A DNA stretch of 64,000 nt. It comes from Saccharopolyspora hirsuta. GTDB taxonomy: Bacteria; Actinomycetota; Actinomycetes; Mycobacteriales; Pseudonocardiaceae. The stretch spans positions 310,001-374,000 of the forward strand of contig NZ_VWPH01000007.1 of NCBI RefSeq assembly GCF_008630535.1, given 5' to 3'. Numbering within the stretch: position 1 is the stretch's first letter; every line of letters begins with the position of its first letter. The notes beneath the pieces were generated by a model. It did no database searches. It was not told the origin of the DNA and worked only from the letters and a program-made list of their open reading frames with translations. A program made the position numbers and the translations under genes. This document shows positions 1-8,130 of this stretch, piece after piece.

Positions 1-513
1 CTCGCCCAGGACAGCCGCGAAGCTGTGCAGGGCCCCGAAGCGGCGAAGCCCGCGCAGCCGGGAGCGAAGGCCGAGGCGACGAAGTCGCCGCAGGCCGCAG
101 GCGCGAAGCCCGCGCAGGCGAAGCAGCCGCAGCAGGCGAAGCCCGCGGAGGCTGAAGCGCAGCAGGCGAAGCCCGCGCAGGCGGGCGCGAAGCCGCAGGC
201 GCAAGCCGGTGCGACGCCGCAGGCGAAGCCCGCCGAGGCCGAGGCGAAGCAGGCGAAGCCCGCGCAGCCGGAAGCGAAGGAGAAGCCTGCGCAGCAGGCG
301 AATCCGAAGCCGCAGGGCGGCAAGCCGTCGAGCGGCGAAGCCGCGGACGACGGGCCGACGGAGCAGATCCACCGCGACGTGGTCCGCGGCCAGGGCGCGA
401 AACCCCAGCACAACTCGCACGACGAGCCGACCCGCCGGATCCAGCTGCCGGTCCCGGAGAAGAACGGCAAGGGCGGTCAGCGCTCGCAGACCACCAGCCA
501 GCAGCGCCGCTGA
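1..513 (+). CDS. C-terminal part of a low-complexity Ala/Lys/Pro/Gln-rich protein (5' end outside window)
   Basis: The frame is open from the window edge: eight codons (LAQDSREA) precede the first GTG at 25, so this is the 3' end of a longer gene. The visible ~170 residues contain no recognisable domain. They are built of irregular Ala-Lys-Pro-Gln units (AKPAQ many times, QAKPAEAEA twice) and end in a hydrophilic, basic tail with two similar motifs, GPTEQI and EPTRRIQ, about 26 residues apart. Such flexible tails occur on actinobacterial cell-envelope proteins and kinases, but the function cannot be read here. The TGA at 511-513 is followed by a clear hairpin terminator. The repetitive DNA may be prone to length variation. 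Confidence 0.7.
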   Translation, partial: LAQDSREAVQGPEAAKPAQPGAKAEATKSPQAAGAKPAQAKQPQQAKPAEAEAQQAKPAQAGAKPQAQAGATPQAKPAEAEAKQAKPAQPEAKEKPAQQANPKPQGGKPSSGEAADDGPTEQIHRDVVRGQGAKPQHNSHDEPTRRIQLPVPEKNGKGGQRSQTTSQQRR

Positions 514-559
514 CACCAGGTCCTGGACCGCTCAGCAGCGATCGGTCGGGCGAACCACG

Positions 560-592
560 AAGGGCACCTCCCCCGCGCGGAGAGGTGCCCTT
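560..592 (+). terminator. Hairpin terminator after the Ala/Lys/Pro-rich protein gene
   Basis: A perfect 11-bp inverted repeat, AAGGGCACCTC and GAGGTGCCCTT, separated by 11 bases, starts 46 bases after the stop codon. No long T run follows, as is common in high-GC actinobacteria. Confidence 0.7.
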
Positions 593-688
593 CCCGCATC
601 CGGCGGGTGCTCGCCGCCAGCCGCGGGCCGACGGCCGCTGAACCGCGCTTGCACCTGACACGGTGGTAGGTCGTAGACCGGGGGTGTC

Positions 689-1510
689 ATGTTCAGCATT
701 GGAGACTTCGCCAGGCACGGGCGGGTGTCGGTCCGGATGTTGCGCCACTACGACGCCATCGGGCTGCTGCCGCCCGCCCACGTCGACCGGTCCACCGGGC
801 ACCGGGCCTACCACGCGGCCCAGCTCGCCCGGCTCAACCGGATCGTCGCGCTGAAGGAGCTCGGGTTCACCCTGCAGCAGGTGCAGCAGATCCTCGGCGA
901 GGAGTTCAGCGCCGAGCAGCTGCGCGGCATGCTCAAGCTGCGGCAGGCGGAGCTGGAGAACCAGATCGCGGCGGACACGGCCCGGTTGGCCGACGTGCGG
1001 GCGCGGCTCCAGGTGATCGAAGCGGAGGGCACCATGCCTGCCGAAGAAGTGACCGTCAAGTCCCTGCCCGCGGTGCGGCTGGCCGAGTTGTCCGGCACGG
1101 CGCGGAACATGGATCCGCAGTCGATCGGCCCGGTGATCCAGGGGCTCTACGACGAGCTGTGCGCGGCGCTGGAGCGGGCCGGGGTGGCGCCGGTCGGTCC
1201 GGCGACCGCCTACTACGAGGGCGGCGAGGACAGCGACACCGTGGTCGTGCACGCGGGGCTGCCGATCAACGCCGATCCGGATCCGGCGTTCGAGTTCGCC
1301 GTGGTGGACCTGCCCGCGGTGCCGCAGGCGGCCACCATCGTGCACCGCGGTTCGATGGACGACTGCTTGCCCGCCTACCAGGCGCTGGCGCAGTGGATGG
1401 AGGCCGCCGGGCACCAGCCGACCGGCAGCGAGCGCGAGGTCACCCTCGCCTGTCCGGAGGACCCGGCCGGAATGGTCACCGAGATCCAGTCACCCATCCG
1501 GACCAGCTGA
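689..1510 (+). CDS. MerR-family transcriptional regulator with GyrI-like ligand-binding domain
   Basis: This is a 273-aa regulator. Residues 1-70 form a MerR winged helix-turn-helix (FSIGDFARHGRVSVRMLRHYD, then the GHRAY wing). A coiled-coil dimerisation helix rich in Leu/Gln/Glu follows at roughly 75-115. The remaining ~150 residues resemble the GyrI/BmrR effector-binding fold, ending in LACPEDPAGMVTEIQ. Family members bind amphipathic drugs or other small ligands and activate promoters with a long spacer. No obvious target gene is adjacent: the next gene is a 54-aa protein, and the opposite-strand hydrolase converges on it. The ligand and targets are unknown. The ATG at 689 gives the standard MerR N-terminus. 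Confidence 0.85.
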   Translation: MFSIGDFARHGRVSVRMLRHYDAIGLLPPAHVDRSTGHRAYHAAQLARLNRIVALKELGFTLQQVQQILGEEFSAEQLRGMLKLRQAELENQIAADTARLADVRARLQVIEAEGTMPAEEVTVKSLPAVRLAELSGTARNMDPQSIGPVIQGLYDELCAALERAGVAPVGPATAYYEGGEDSDTVVVHAGLPINADPDPAFEFAVVDLPAVPQAATIVHRGSMDDCLPAYQALAQWMEAAGHQPTGSEREVTLACPEDPAGMVTEIQSPIRTS

Positions 1511-1616
1511 CGTTTCTCCTGCTCAAATCGGGTGAGCGTCATCGATCCAGTCGTCGGTCCTCCCTTACTGCCGAGGGGTGGTTGAAGGCAGTGCGCCCAC
1601 GGAAAGGACCACATCG

Positions 1617-1781
1617 ATGGTGGACCAGGAGTCGCCGACCGGTGATGACGCCAACGCCCGGGCGAGGCGGAAGTCGGGTCAGTACTTCGTGCTGCCCAGC
1701 GAGATGGCCGACGAGCTGCGGCGGACCGAGGCGAAGTCGAACGAGCAGGACTCGCGCCTGCCCGGCAAGGACGACGACTAG
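1617..1781 (+). CDS. Small hydrophilic protein, 54 aa, unknown function
   Basis: The start is the ATG at 1617, because the ribosome-binding sequence GGAAAGGA (1601-1608) lies the right distance upstream; the longer frame from 1578 lacks one. The protein is charged and soluble, begins VDQESPTGDD and contains SGQYFVLPSEMADELRR, a segment resembling a short regulatory or accessory helix. No family is recognised. It lies between the MerR gene and the converging hydrolase, six bases from the hydrolase stop codon. Confidence 0.55.
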   Translation: MVDQESPTGDDANARARRKSGQYFVLPSEMADELRRTEAKSNEQDSRLPGKDDD

Positions 1782-1787
1782 CGCCGG

Positions 1788-2621
1788 TCAGCCCAGCTCG
1801 GCCAGCCACGGTCGGACGACACCGGCGAACTCGTCCGGTGTCTCGACCGGCGGCAGGTGACCTGCGCCGGGCAGCGTCACGAGCTCACCTCCCGGCAGCA
1901 CGTCCGCGAGTTCGCGGGCGTGCTCCGGGGGCGTGAGGCGATCTTCCTCGCCCACGACCACCAGCGCGGGCCCGGTGAAAGCCCGCAGCGCGTCAGTGCT
2001 GTCCGGGCGGCCTGCCATCGCGCGCTGCGCCCAGGCAACGCCTTCTGCAGGCTGCGCTTCGATCAACTCCCGAACCTGCTTAAGCACCGCGGGGCGCTGC
2101 TCGTGCGTAGTGCGTCCGAGGACGTTGGGCAGCGTGCTGTCGGCTAGCCATCCGCTCGTGCCTTCGCGCTCCGCGCGGTCCGCGGCGTTGAGACGGTTGG
2201 CGCGCTGCTCGTCGTTGTCCGCAACGGCTTTCGTGTCGACCAGCAGCAGCCCGGCGACGCGCTGCGGCGCAGCACGCAGCACGGCCATCGCGACGTAGCC
2301 GCCCATGGAGCAACCGCCCAGCACGACCTTCGGCAGTTCCAGCCGGTCGAGCAGTTCCACGATGTCCCTGGCCGCGGTGTCGATGCTCGGGTTCTCGGCC
2401 GCCCAGCGGCTGTCGCTGGGTTCGGCCAGGCTCCGCGCCCACGAGCCGTCCAGCGGGCTCTCCCCCAACCCCCGCTGGTCCGGCGCGATCACCCGCGCCT
2501 GCTCCTCCAGCAAGGCGCGGGCCGAGTTCCACATCCGCGCATCCGCGGGGAACGCGTGCAGCAGCACCAGCGGTGTTCCGACACCCGATTCGATGTAGTG
2601 CATCACCCCATCGTCCCGCAC
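1788..2621 (-). CDS. Alpha/beta-hydrolase (MhpC/3-oxoadipate enol-lactonase-like fold)
   Basis: This 277-aa cytosolic alpha/beta hydrolase has the oxyanion-loop motif LLHAFPAD near residue 20, the nucleophile elbow GCSMGG (Ser) near 105, an acid-loop region VVVGEEDRLTPP near 225 and the catalytic His in GAGHLPPVE near 255. This order is typical of carboxylesterases, haloperoxidases and lactonases of the MhpC/PcaD type, so the substrate cannot be assigned. It has no signal peptide. The start at 2621 (MRDDGV) or the Met six codons later are both possible. Upstream lies the minus-strand phosphoesterase gene, separated by a copy of the 22-nt dispersed repeat. Confidence 0.8.
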   Translation of the reverse strand: MRDDGVMHYIESGVGTPLVLLHAFPADARMWNSARALLEEQARVIAPDQRGLGESPLDGSWARSLAEPSDSRWAAENPSIDTAARDIVELLDRLELPKVVLGGCSMGGYVAMAVLRAAPQRVAGLLLVDTKAVADNDEQRANRLNAADRAEREGTSGWLADSTLPNVLGRTTHEQRPAVLKQVRELIEAQPAEGVAWAQRAMAGRPDSTDALRAFTGPALVVVGEEDRLTPPEHARELADVLPGGELVTLPGAGHLPPVETPDEFAGVVRPWLAELG

Positions 2622-2659
2622 CCGCAGCCCGGCAGCGGGGTGGCGCGCGGCGCGGCAGC

Positions 2660-2681
2660 TGACAGGAAGGTTCCCATCCTC
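2660..2681 (-). repeat. Dispersed 22-nt repeat, copy 1
   Basis: GAGGAT variant in minus orientation. Its first bases supply the stop codon (TGA, 2682-2680) of the phosphoesterase gene, so the repeat begins inside that gene's last codon and runs in the direction of transcription. Confidence 0.9.
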
Positions 2682-3738
2682 ACCTCCGCACCGTGTGGCT
2701 GTGGGCGAGGACCGCCGTCGCGGTCGCGGGGTCCGCCGACTCGACGAGGTAGGCGTCGACGGTGATCGCGGACTCGGTGATGGACAGCGTCATGAAGCCG
2801 CGGTGGGCGAAGTCCTGCCAGTGGAAGTCGTTGGTGACGTTGCTCTGACCGCTCTCGGTCTGCGAGGACGCGCCGCACACGATCTGCTGGGTGCCGCGCA
2901 CCGGGGCGAGGATCTGCGAGCAGTGGTCGTGCCCGGACATGATGAGGTCCGCCCGGCCCAGCACGATCTCCTCGTACAGCTCCTTCAGGTGCTTCCCGCT
3001 GGCGTAGTCGTCGGCGGTGACGCCGTTGTACGCACCGGCGTTCCCGTACGGCCCGTTGTTGATGTACGGGTGGTGCGCCAGCACGATCTTCCAGCTCGCC
3101 CTCGACTCGGCCAGCTTCGCGTCCAGCCAGGCGCGCTGCTCCCGCATGTACGGGCCGTCCCAGGTGTAGCGCGGGTCGAGCTGCGGCAGGAACGACGCGA
3201 CCGGGTTGCTGTCCAGCGCGAAGAACTCCACCACCGGGTTCGGCGAACCGTCCGGCAGCGGCACCGAGTAGTAGCGGTCCGGCATGTACCAGCGCTGGGA
3301 GCTGTCGTGGTAGGCCACCTCGTAGTCGCCGCGCGCAGGGCCGTCACCGCCGCCCGGCACCAGTCCGCTGACGTCGTGGTTGCCGAGGATCATCAGCCAC
3401 GGCACGTCGATCCCGGCGTTGGGCTGCTCGAACTTGGTCTGGAACTCGTCGTCGTCCGCGCTCTCCGGCCCGTCCAGGTAGAGGTTGTCGCCGAGCCCGA
3501 CGGCCAGCGAACAGCCCTTCTCCGCAGCCACGCGCCGGGCCGCCGCGGCCACCGCGTACTGCTCGGGCGCGCCGGTGCCCGCGTCACCGGTGACGAGGAC
3601 GGTGAGCTCCCGGGTAGTGGGCAGCGGGAACTTCCGCGTGCTCGCCGATGCCGCGACCGGCGTCAGGCCGACTCCGACGGCGGCGACGACCGCTCCGGCC
3701 AGCAGTTCCCGGCGCCCGATGGTGTGCTGTTCTCGCAT
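2680..3738 (-). CDS. Secreted calcineurin-like metallophosphoesterase (acid phosphatase type)
   Basis: This exported phosphatase carries the calcineurin-like metal-binding motifs in order: GDAGTG, GDNLY, GNHD, HHPYINN and GHDH. They ligand a binuclear metal centre and place it near purple acid phosphatases. The N-terminus MREQHTIGRRELLAGAVVAA is a twin-arginine-like signal with a hydrophobic core ending near ASA, so it probably acts outside the membrane on phosphate esters. The ATG at 3738 gives a normal signal; the frame can be extended to 3768 but that adds an unneeded basic prefix. Its stop codon lies inside repeat copy 1, and repeat copy 2 is upstream. Confidence 0.82.
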   Translation of the reverse strand: MREQHTIGRRELLAGAVVAAVGVGLTPVAASASTRKFPLPTTRELTVLVTGDAGTGAPEQYAVAAAARRVAAEKGCSLAVGLGDNLYLDGPESADDDEFQTKFEQPNAGIDVPWLMILGNHDVSGLVPGGGDGPARGDYEVAYHDSSQRWYMPDRYYSVPLPDGSPNPVVEFFALDSNPVASFLPQLDPRYTWDGPYMREQRAWLDAKLAESRASWKIVLAHHPYINNGPYGNAGAYNGVTADDYASGKHLKELYEEIVLGRADLIMSGHDHCSQILAPVRGTQQIVCGASSQTESGQSNVTNDFHWQDFAHRGFMTLSITESAITVDAYLVESADPATATAVLAHSHTVRR

Positions 3739-3841
3739 GCGGACAGACGCTACGTACCGTCGAACCAACCGTTCCCTACTTCAGGTGAACGGAGCGGGAG
3801 GAGCGCGGAAACATCTGCGGCGGGCGGAGACCGCGTTCTGC

Positions 3842-3863
3842 GAGCATGGGAACCTTCCTGTCA
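3842..3863 (+). repeat. Dispersed 22-nt repeat, copy 2
   Basis: GAGCAT variant. Its last three bases (TCA, 3861-3863) are the complement of the TGA stop codon of the minus-strand esterase gene, so here the other end of the repeat supplies the stop. Confidence 0.9.
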
Positions 3864-4823
3864 TCCCACCCCGGCCAGCAGCCCCCAGGACCTGCTGAGA
3901 TGCCAGGAGGCGCAGACGTCGACGTCGAGCAGGTACGGACCGGCCTGCCCGCACTGTCCGTCAGCGGTGCCGGGATCGATCGGCTGACCGTGCCCCATCC
4001 CGGTGACGGAGACCGTTTCGACCAGGGTGCGCCCGGAGCTGTCGGCGTAGCTCTCGTGCGGGTAGCCCGCGATGGTGTCGGTGGACGTCGGGGTGGCCGG
4101 GATGCCGTGCACGTTCGTCCACTGCTCGACCAGTTCGCGCTGGTTCGCCGGTGCCACGGTGTAGTCGGCGGTGCCGTGCCAGATGCTCAGCGTCGGCCAC
4201 GGCCCCTGGTGGGAGCTGGCGCCGCGCACCGCGTCGCCCCACTGCTGGGGCGTGCGGTCCTTGCCGGGGTTCATGCAGGTGAACGCATCGGGCATCGTCG
4301 ACGCACAACCGTGCGGAACGCCCGCGACGACACCGCCCCCGGCGAACACGTCCGGGTAAGCGGCGAGCATCACCGCGGTCATCGCCCCGCCCGCGGACAG
4401 CCCGGTGACGTGGACCCGCGCCGGGTCCGCACCGGTGTCACCGATGGCGCGCTGGACCATCTGCGCGATCGACTCGGCCTCGCCGCTGCCGCGCGCGGTG
4501 TCCCCGCTCTGGAACCAGTTGAAGCACCGGTTGGCGTTGTTGGCCTGCTCCTGCTGCGGCAGCACGAGGGTGAACTGCGCGCGGTCGGCCAGTTCCACCC
4601 AGCCCGCGCCGGTGCCGTAGCCCGCCGCGTCCTGGGTGCAGCCGTGCAGCGCGACGACCACCGGTCGTCCTTCCGGCAACCCGTCGGGGACGTACTCGAA
4701 CATGCGCAGCGCACCGGGATTGGTGCCGAACCCGGTCACTTCCCGGAGTTCGGCCGCCGAAGCCGTCGGAGCTGCCACGACCGCCGCGAGCAGCACCGTC
4801 AGGACTAGGGAGAACACGCGCAT
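3861..4823 (-). CDS. Secreted PHB-depolymerase-family esterase
   Basis: This is a 320-aa extracellular esterase of the poly(3-hydroxybutyrate) depolymerase/LpqC family. A Sec signal (MRVFSLVLTVLLAAVVAAPTAS) is followed by VVVALHGCTQDA (oxyanion region), the nucleophile elbow GLSAGGAM, an Asp region and the late motif GMGHGQP carrying the catalytic His. No separate substrate-binding domain is visible, so relatives acting on feruloyl or acetylxylan esters remain possible. The ATG at 4823 is chosen because AGGAGGT lies 8 bases upstream. It is transcribed divergently from another secreted esterase, and a 3-hydroxybutyrate catabolic operon follows within 3 kb, which favours a PHB-related role (inference). 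Confidence 0.78.
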   Translation of the reverse strand: MRVFSLVLTVLLAAVVAAPTASAAELREVTGFGTNPGALRMFEYVPDGLPEGRPVVVALHGCTQDAAGYGTGAGWVELADRAQFTLVLPQQEQANNANRCFNWFQSGDTARGSGEAESIAQMVQRAIGDTGADPARVHVTGLSAGGAMTAVMLAAYPDVFAGGGVVAGVPHGCASTMPDAFTCMNPGKDRTPQQWGDAVRGASSHQGPWPTLSIWHGTADYTVAPANQRELVEQWTNVHGIPATPTSTDTIAGYPHESYADSSGRTLVETVSVTGMGHGQPIDPGTADGQCGQAGPYLLDVDVCASWHLSRSWGLLAGVG

Positions 4824-4986
4824 CCGAACCACCTCCTCGTGGTTCGGACCACGTTAGGAGCGGCCGCGCCGAGTGCTCCACAGTGGACGTCGCTACTCCC
4901 GAACCCCGGTTTGTGTGCCTCGCCCACATGTCCGGGCTCCCCGCCGCGCCCCTACCGTGACCGGGCGACCACGAGGAGGTGCCGCC
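4824..4986. promoter_or_regulatory. Shared divergent promoter region of the two secreted esterases
   Basis: This 163-base intergenic segment separates two outward-facing secreted esterase genes. Good Shine-Dalgarno sequences are seen at both edges (AGGAGGT reading minus near 4831-4837, GAGGAGGT reading plus near 4973-4980). No confident -35/-10 pair or operator palindrome was identified. Confidence 0.4.
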
Positions 4987-6234
4987 GTGCGCAGGGGAAC
5001 CGCGCTGCTGTCCGCCGGACTGCTGACCGGCGCGTTGCTCGTCCCGACCGCGTCCGCCGCGCCGCAGTGCGGCCCCGAGGTGCGGGTTCCCGGTGCCGCG
5101 CACCAGGAATCGGCGTGCCTGGACGACCTGACGACCACCGGGACGCTGACCTCCGGGCACACCGTCCGGGCTGACTGGGCCGGGCTGACCGCCGCGGACC
5201 TGCCCGCGCCGCCGCCGGTGCCGGGGCGGCAGATCGACGGCTACTTCCCGGACACCTCCGCGACCAACGGAAACCACGGCTGGAACCACGACGCCCAGTT
5301 CGTGCTGCGCCTGCCGGAGCGGTGGAACGGCGGTCTGGTCGTCTCCGGAACCCCGGGCAACCGCAGGCAGTACGCCAACGACCGGGCGATCGCCGACCAC
5401 GTCCTGGCCGCCGGGTACGCCTTCGCCGCCACCGACAAGGGCAACACCGGCGCGGAGTTCTTCACCGACGGCGACCGGCCGGGCGACGCCGTGGCCGAGT
5501 GGCACCACCGGCTCACCGAGCTGACCGTCGCCGCCAAGCTCACGACCTGGCGCCACTACGGCCGACCGCCGTCGCAGACCATCGCCGCCGGGCTGTCCAA
5601 CGGCGGCTACCTGGTGCGCTGGCAGCTGGAGAACCGGCCGTGGCTCTACGACGGCGGGGTCGACTGGGAGGGCGCGCTGTGGACGCAGCGCGACAACCTG
5701 CTGACGTTCCTGCCCACCGCGCTGCGCGCCTACCCCGCCGGGGACGAACGCGCTGTCCTGGCCGCGGGTTTCGCGCCGGGATCGCAGTTCCTGTGGGACT
5801 ACCACCACCGCGTCTACTGGGACCTGACGCAGCGGATCTACCGCGAGGAGTTCGACCCCGGCTTCGACGGCGACCGGCAGGCCGGGATCCCGTTCTGCCG
5901 CACCGGGACCCCGGGCTGCGACGCCGACTACGACTACGCCGCGCGGCCCGCGGAGGTGCACCGGGCGGTCGAGCGCATCGCGCTGACCGGGCGCATCGGC
6001 AAACCGCTGATCACCCTGCACGGCACCCTGGACTCGCTGCTGCCGATCAGCCGCAGCTCGGACGTCTACGCCGGGATGGTGGCCGCCAGCGGCCGCGGCG
6101 ACCTGCACCGCTACCACCGGATCGAGAACGGCAACCACACCGACGGCCTCGTGGACGAGTTCCCCGGGCTGCGGCCGCTCGCCCCGCACTTCCGCGACGC
6201 GTTCGACGAGCTGCGGGCCTGGCTGCGCGGCTGA
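4987..6234 (+). CDS. Secreted alpha/beta-hydrolase, tannase/3-hydroxybutyrate-oligomer-hydrolase-like
   Basis: This ~415-aa exported hydrolase starts at GTG 4987, just after GAGGAGGT. A signal peptide (RRGTALLSAGLLTGALLVPTASAAP) is followed by a long catalytic domain with the nucleophile elbow GLSNGGY, an Asp region near HGTLDSLLP and a final His in NGNHTDG. Cysteines near the mature N-terminus (PQCG, SACL) and late (FCRTGTPGC) suggest disulfides. The overall pattern recalls tannase/feruloyl esterases and 3-hydroxybutyrate-oligomer hydrolases, but the length is shorter than classical oligomer hydrolases. The substrate is inferred from its neighbours: a PHB-depolymerase-like esterase and 3-hydroxybutyrate dehydrogenase. 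Confidence 0.6.
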   Translation: MRRGTALLSAGLLTGALLVPTASAAPQCGPEVRVPGAAHQESACLDDLTTTGTLTSGHTVRADWAGLTAADLPAPPPVPGRQIDGYFPDTSATNGNHGWNHDAQFVLRLPERWNGGLVVSGTPGNRRQYANDRAIADHVLAAGYAFAATDKGNTGAEFFTDGDRPGDAVAEWHHRLTELTVAAKLTTWRHYGRPPSQTIAAGLSNGGYLVRWQLENRPWLYDGGVDWEGALWTQRDNLLTFLPTALRAYPAGDERAVLAAGFAPGSQFLWDYHHRVYWDLTQRIYREEFDPGFDGDRQAGIPFCRTGTPGCDADYDYAARPAEVHRAVERIALTGRIGKPLITLHGTLDSLLPISRSSDVYAGMVAASGRGDLHRYHRIENGNHTDGLVDEFPGLRPLAPHFRDAFDELRAWLRG

Positions 6235-6252
6235 CCGGTCGGCCCGTTCTGC

Positions 6253-6274
6253 GAGGATGGGAACCTTCCTGTCA
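6253..6274 (+). repeat. Dispersed 22-nt repeat, copy 3
   Basis: GAGGAT variant, 18 bases after the stop of the secreted hydrolase and between it and the converging PucR-family gene. Sense orientation relative to the upstream gene. Confidence 0.9.
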
Positions 6275-6344
6275 CCCGGCGCACCCCTGCCCCGCCTCGT
6301 GACCTGCGGAGATCCGGCGGCTGGTCGATTCGCGGCGCTTCGAG

Positions 6345-8126
6345 CTAGGTCTGCAGGGTGTGCAGGCGCAGGGCCAGCTGGATCTCCAGCGCCCGGTCCG
6401 GTGTCTGCCAGTCCGCGCCGAGCAGCGAGCCGATGCGGTCGAGCCGCTGCACGACGGTGTTGACGTGCACGTGGAGCACGTCCTTGGCGCGGGAGAGGTT
6501 CGCGCTGGAGCCGAAGTACGCGTGCAGCGTGGCGAGCAGTTCGGTGCCCCGGCGGGCGTCGTAGTCGAGCACGGGACCGATCGTGCGCCGCACGAAGCCG
6601 TGCAGGTCGGTCTGCTCGCCGAGCAGCACTCCCAGGAAGCCCAAGCCGTCCATCGACGCGCCCTCGCCGATCCGCCCGAGCGCGAGCAGAGCGCGCAGGC
6701 ACCGAGCGGCTTCGGCGTGCGCCGCCGCGATCTCCTGCGGTCCGTGCGCCGGGCCGGAGGCCCCCACCGTGACCGGACCGTCCACTGCGGACCGCAGGGT
6801 CTCGGCGGTGCGGGCGGCGAGCGGCCCCGGATCGGTGGCCGGGACCAGGAGGACGACTTCCTCGGCGTGGATCCCGGCGAGCGCCGCGCAGCGACCGGCG
6901 GCCACCGCCAGCCGCGTGCGCGGGACGCGTTCGGCGTGCGCGATGAGCACGGCGTGCGGTTGAGCCAGGTCCAGGCCCAGCCGCTCGGCCCGGGCCAGCA
7001 GCGCGCCGGGGTTCCGCTCGGGCGCGGTGAGCAGGTCGGTGAGCAGCTCGCCGCGCACCTCGTCCTCGGCTTTGGCGACCGACCGGCGCAGCATCAGCAG
7101 CAGTGCCGTGACCACCGCAGCGCGCTCGAAGAGCCTGCGGTCGGCGTCCACGAGGTCGCCGCGACCGGAAAGCACGATGCTGCCGAGCAGTTCCGGCCCG
7201 GCGTGCACCGCGCACACCCACCCGTCCGATGTGGACATCGCGCGCCCGCTGGCGCGGGAGGCGGCGACGGCGTCCGCAGGCGGGACCGGGGGCACCGGGT
7301 CGGCGTTGGTCAGCTCCGCGCCGTCGGCGTCGAACAGGCCGATCTGGCCGTGCAGGACGTCGGCGACCGCGGCCGCCACTTCCGGCACGTCGGCGCCCCG
7401 CAGCACCAGGTCCATGAGCCGGTCGTGGGCTTCCTCCGCGCGGTGCAGCGCCTCGCTCTGCTCGCTGATCTCCTCCAGCAGCGCGGCGTTGTCCAGCGCG
7501 ATCGCGGCGTGGTCGGCCAGCGACGACAGCAGCGCGATCTCGTCCGGGGTGAACTCGCGGCGGGTGCGGTCCGAGGCGTAGAGCACGCCGATGACCTGGT
7601 CGCCGAGCGCCAGCGGCACGCCCAGGATCGCGGTCAGCCCCTCGTCGCGGACCGCCGAATCGATCGGACCGGTGTGCCGGAACCGCTCGTCGCCGAAGTA
7701 GTCGCGGGTCGCGTACGGCTGGGCGGTCTGCGCGACCAGCCCGCCCAAGCCCTCCCCCATGCCCAGCGTCACCTTCTGGAACAGCGCCGACACCGAACCG
7801 TCGGTGACCCGCATGTAGGTGCGGCCCGCGGCCTCGTCGTTGAGGCTCAGGTACGAGACGTCCACACCGAGCAGCGTGCGGGCCCGGCGCACGATCGAGC
7901 GCAGCACCGCGTCGGTGTCGCGCAGCCGGGCCAGGTCGCTCGCGGTGTCGAACAGCGCGCTGAGCTCGGCCTCCCGGCGGCGGTGCGCGCTGAGCGTGCT
8001 GTGGATCCGCAGCGCCAGCGCGGTCGCCCGGCTCAGCTGCGGGTTCTCCACCGCGACGTGCGCCAGCTGCTCGCTGCCCGCGCCGGTGGCGAGCAGTTCG
8101 AGCAGCCGGACCACGTCGTCGTTCAC
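6345..8126 (-). CDS. PucR/CdaR-type transcriptional regulator with N-terminal GAF domain
   Basis: This ~593-aa regulator has a GAF sensory domain at roughly residues 60-200 (LLGVDVSYLSLND, GEGLGGLVAQTAQPYATRDYF), a linker helix and a middle domain. It ends with a PucR-type helix-turn-helix (ANLSRAKDVLHVHVNTVVQRLDRI). Family members sense a metabolite and activate nearby catabolic genes. The start is GTG 8126, five bases after the MFS stop; the longer frame to 8417 would run deep into the MFS gene and has a non-protein-like Arg/Ser-rich prefix. Position as last gene of the dehydrogenase-transporter-regulator operon suggests it controls that operon. Confidence 0.85.
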   Translation of the reverse strand: MNDDVVRLLELLATGAGSEQLAHVAVENPQLSRATALALRIHSTLSAHRRREAELSALFDTASDLARLRDTDAVLRSIVRRARTLLGVDVSYLSLNDEAAGRTYMRVTDGSVSALFQKVTLGMGEGLGGLVAQTAQPYATRDYFGDERFRHTGPIDSAVRDEGLTAILGVPLALGDQVIGVLYASDRTRREFTPDEIALLSSLADHAAIALDNAALLEEISEQSEALHRAEEAHDRLMDLVLRGADVPEVAAAVADVLHGQIGLFDADGAELTNADPVPPVPPADAVAASRASGRAMSTSDGWVCAVHAGPELLGSIVLSGRGDLVDADRRLFERAAVVTALLLMLRRSVAKAEDEVRGELLTDLLTAPERNPGALLARAERLGLDLAQPHAVLIAHAERVPRTRLAVAAGRCAALAGIHAEEVVLLVPATDPGPLAARTAETLRSAVDGPVTVGASGPAHGPQEIAAAHAEAARCLRALLALGRIGEGASMDGLGFLGVLLGEQTDLHGFVRRTIGPVLDYDARRGTELLATLHAYFGSSANLSRAKDVLHVHVNTVVQRLDRIGSLLGADWQTPDRALEIQLALRLHTLQT

Positions 8127-8130
8127 CCGC

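Noticed and set aside
3846..3860. ATG inside the repeat opening a frame that reads MGTFLSP at many loci
   Set aside because: The frame continues into different, non-protein-like sequence at each locus and has no ribosome-binding site; it is a by-product of the repeat.
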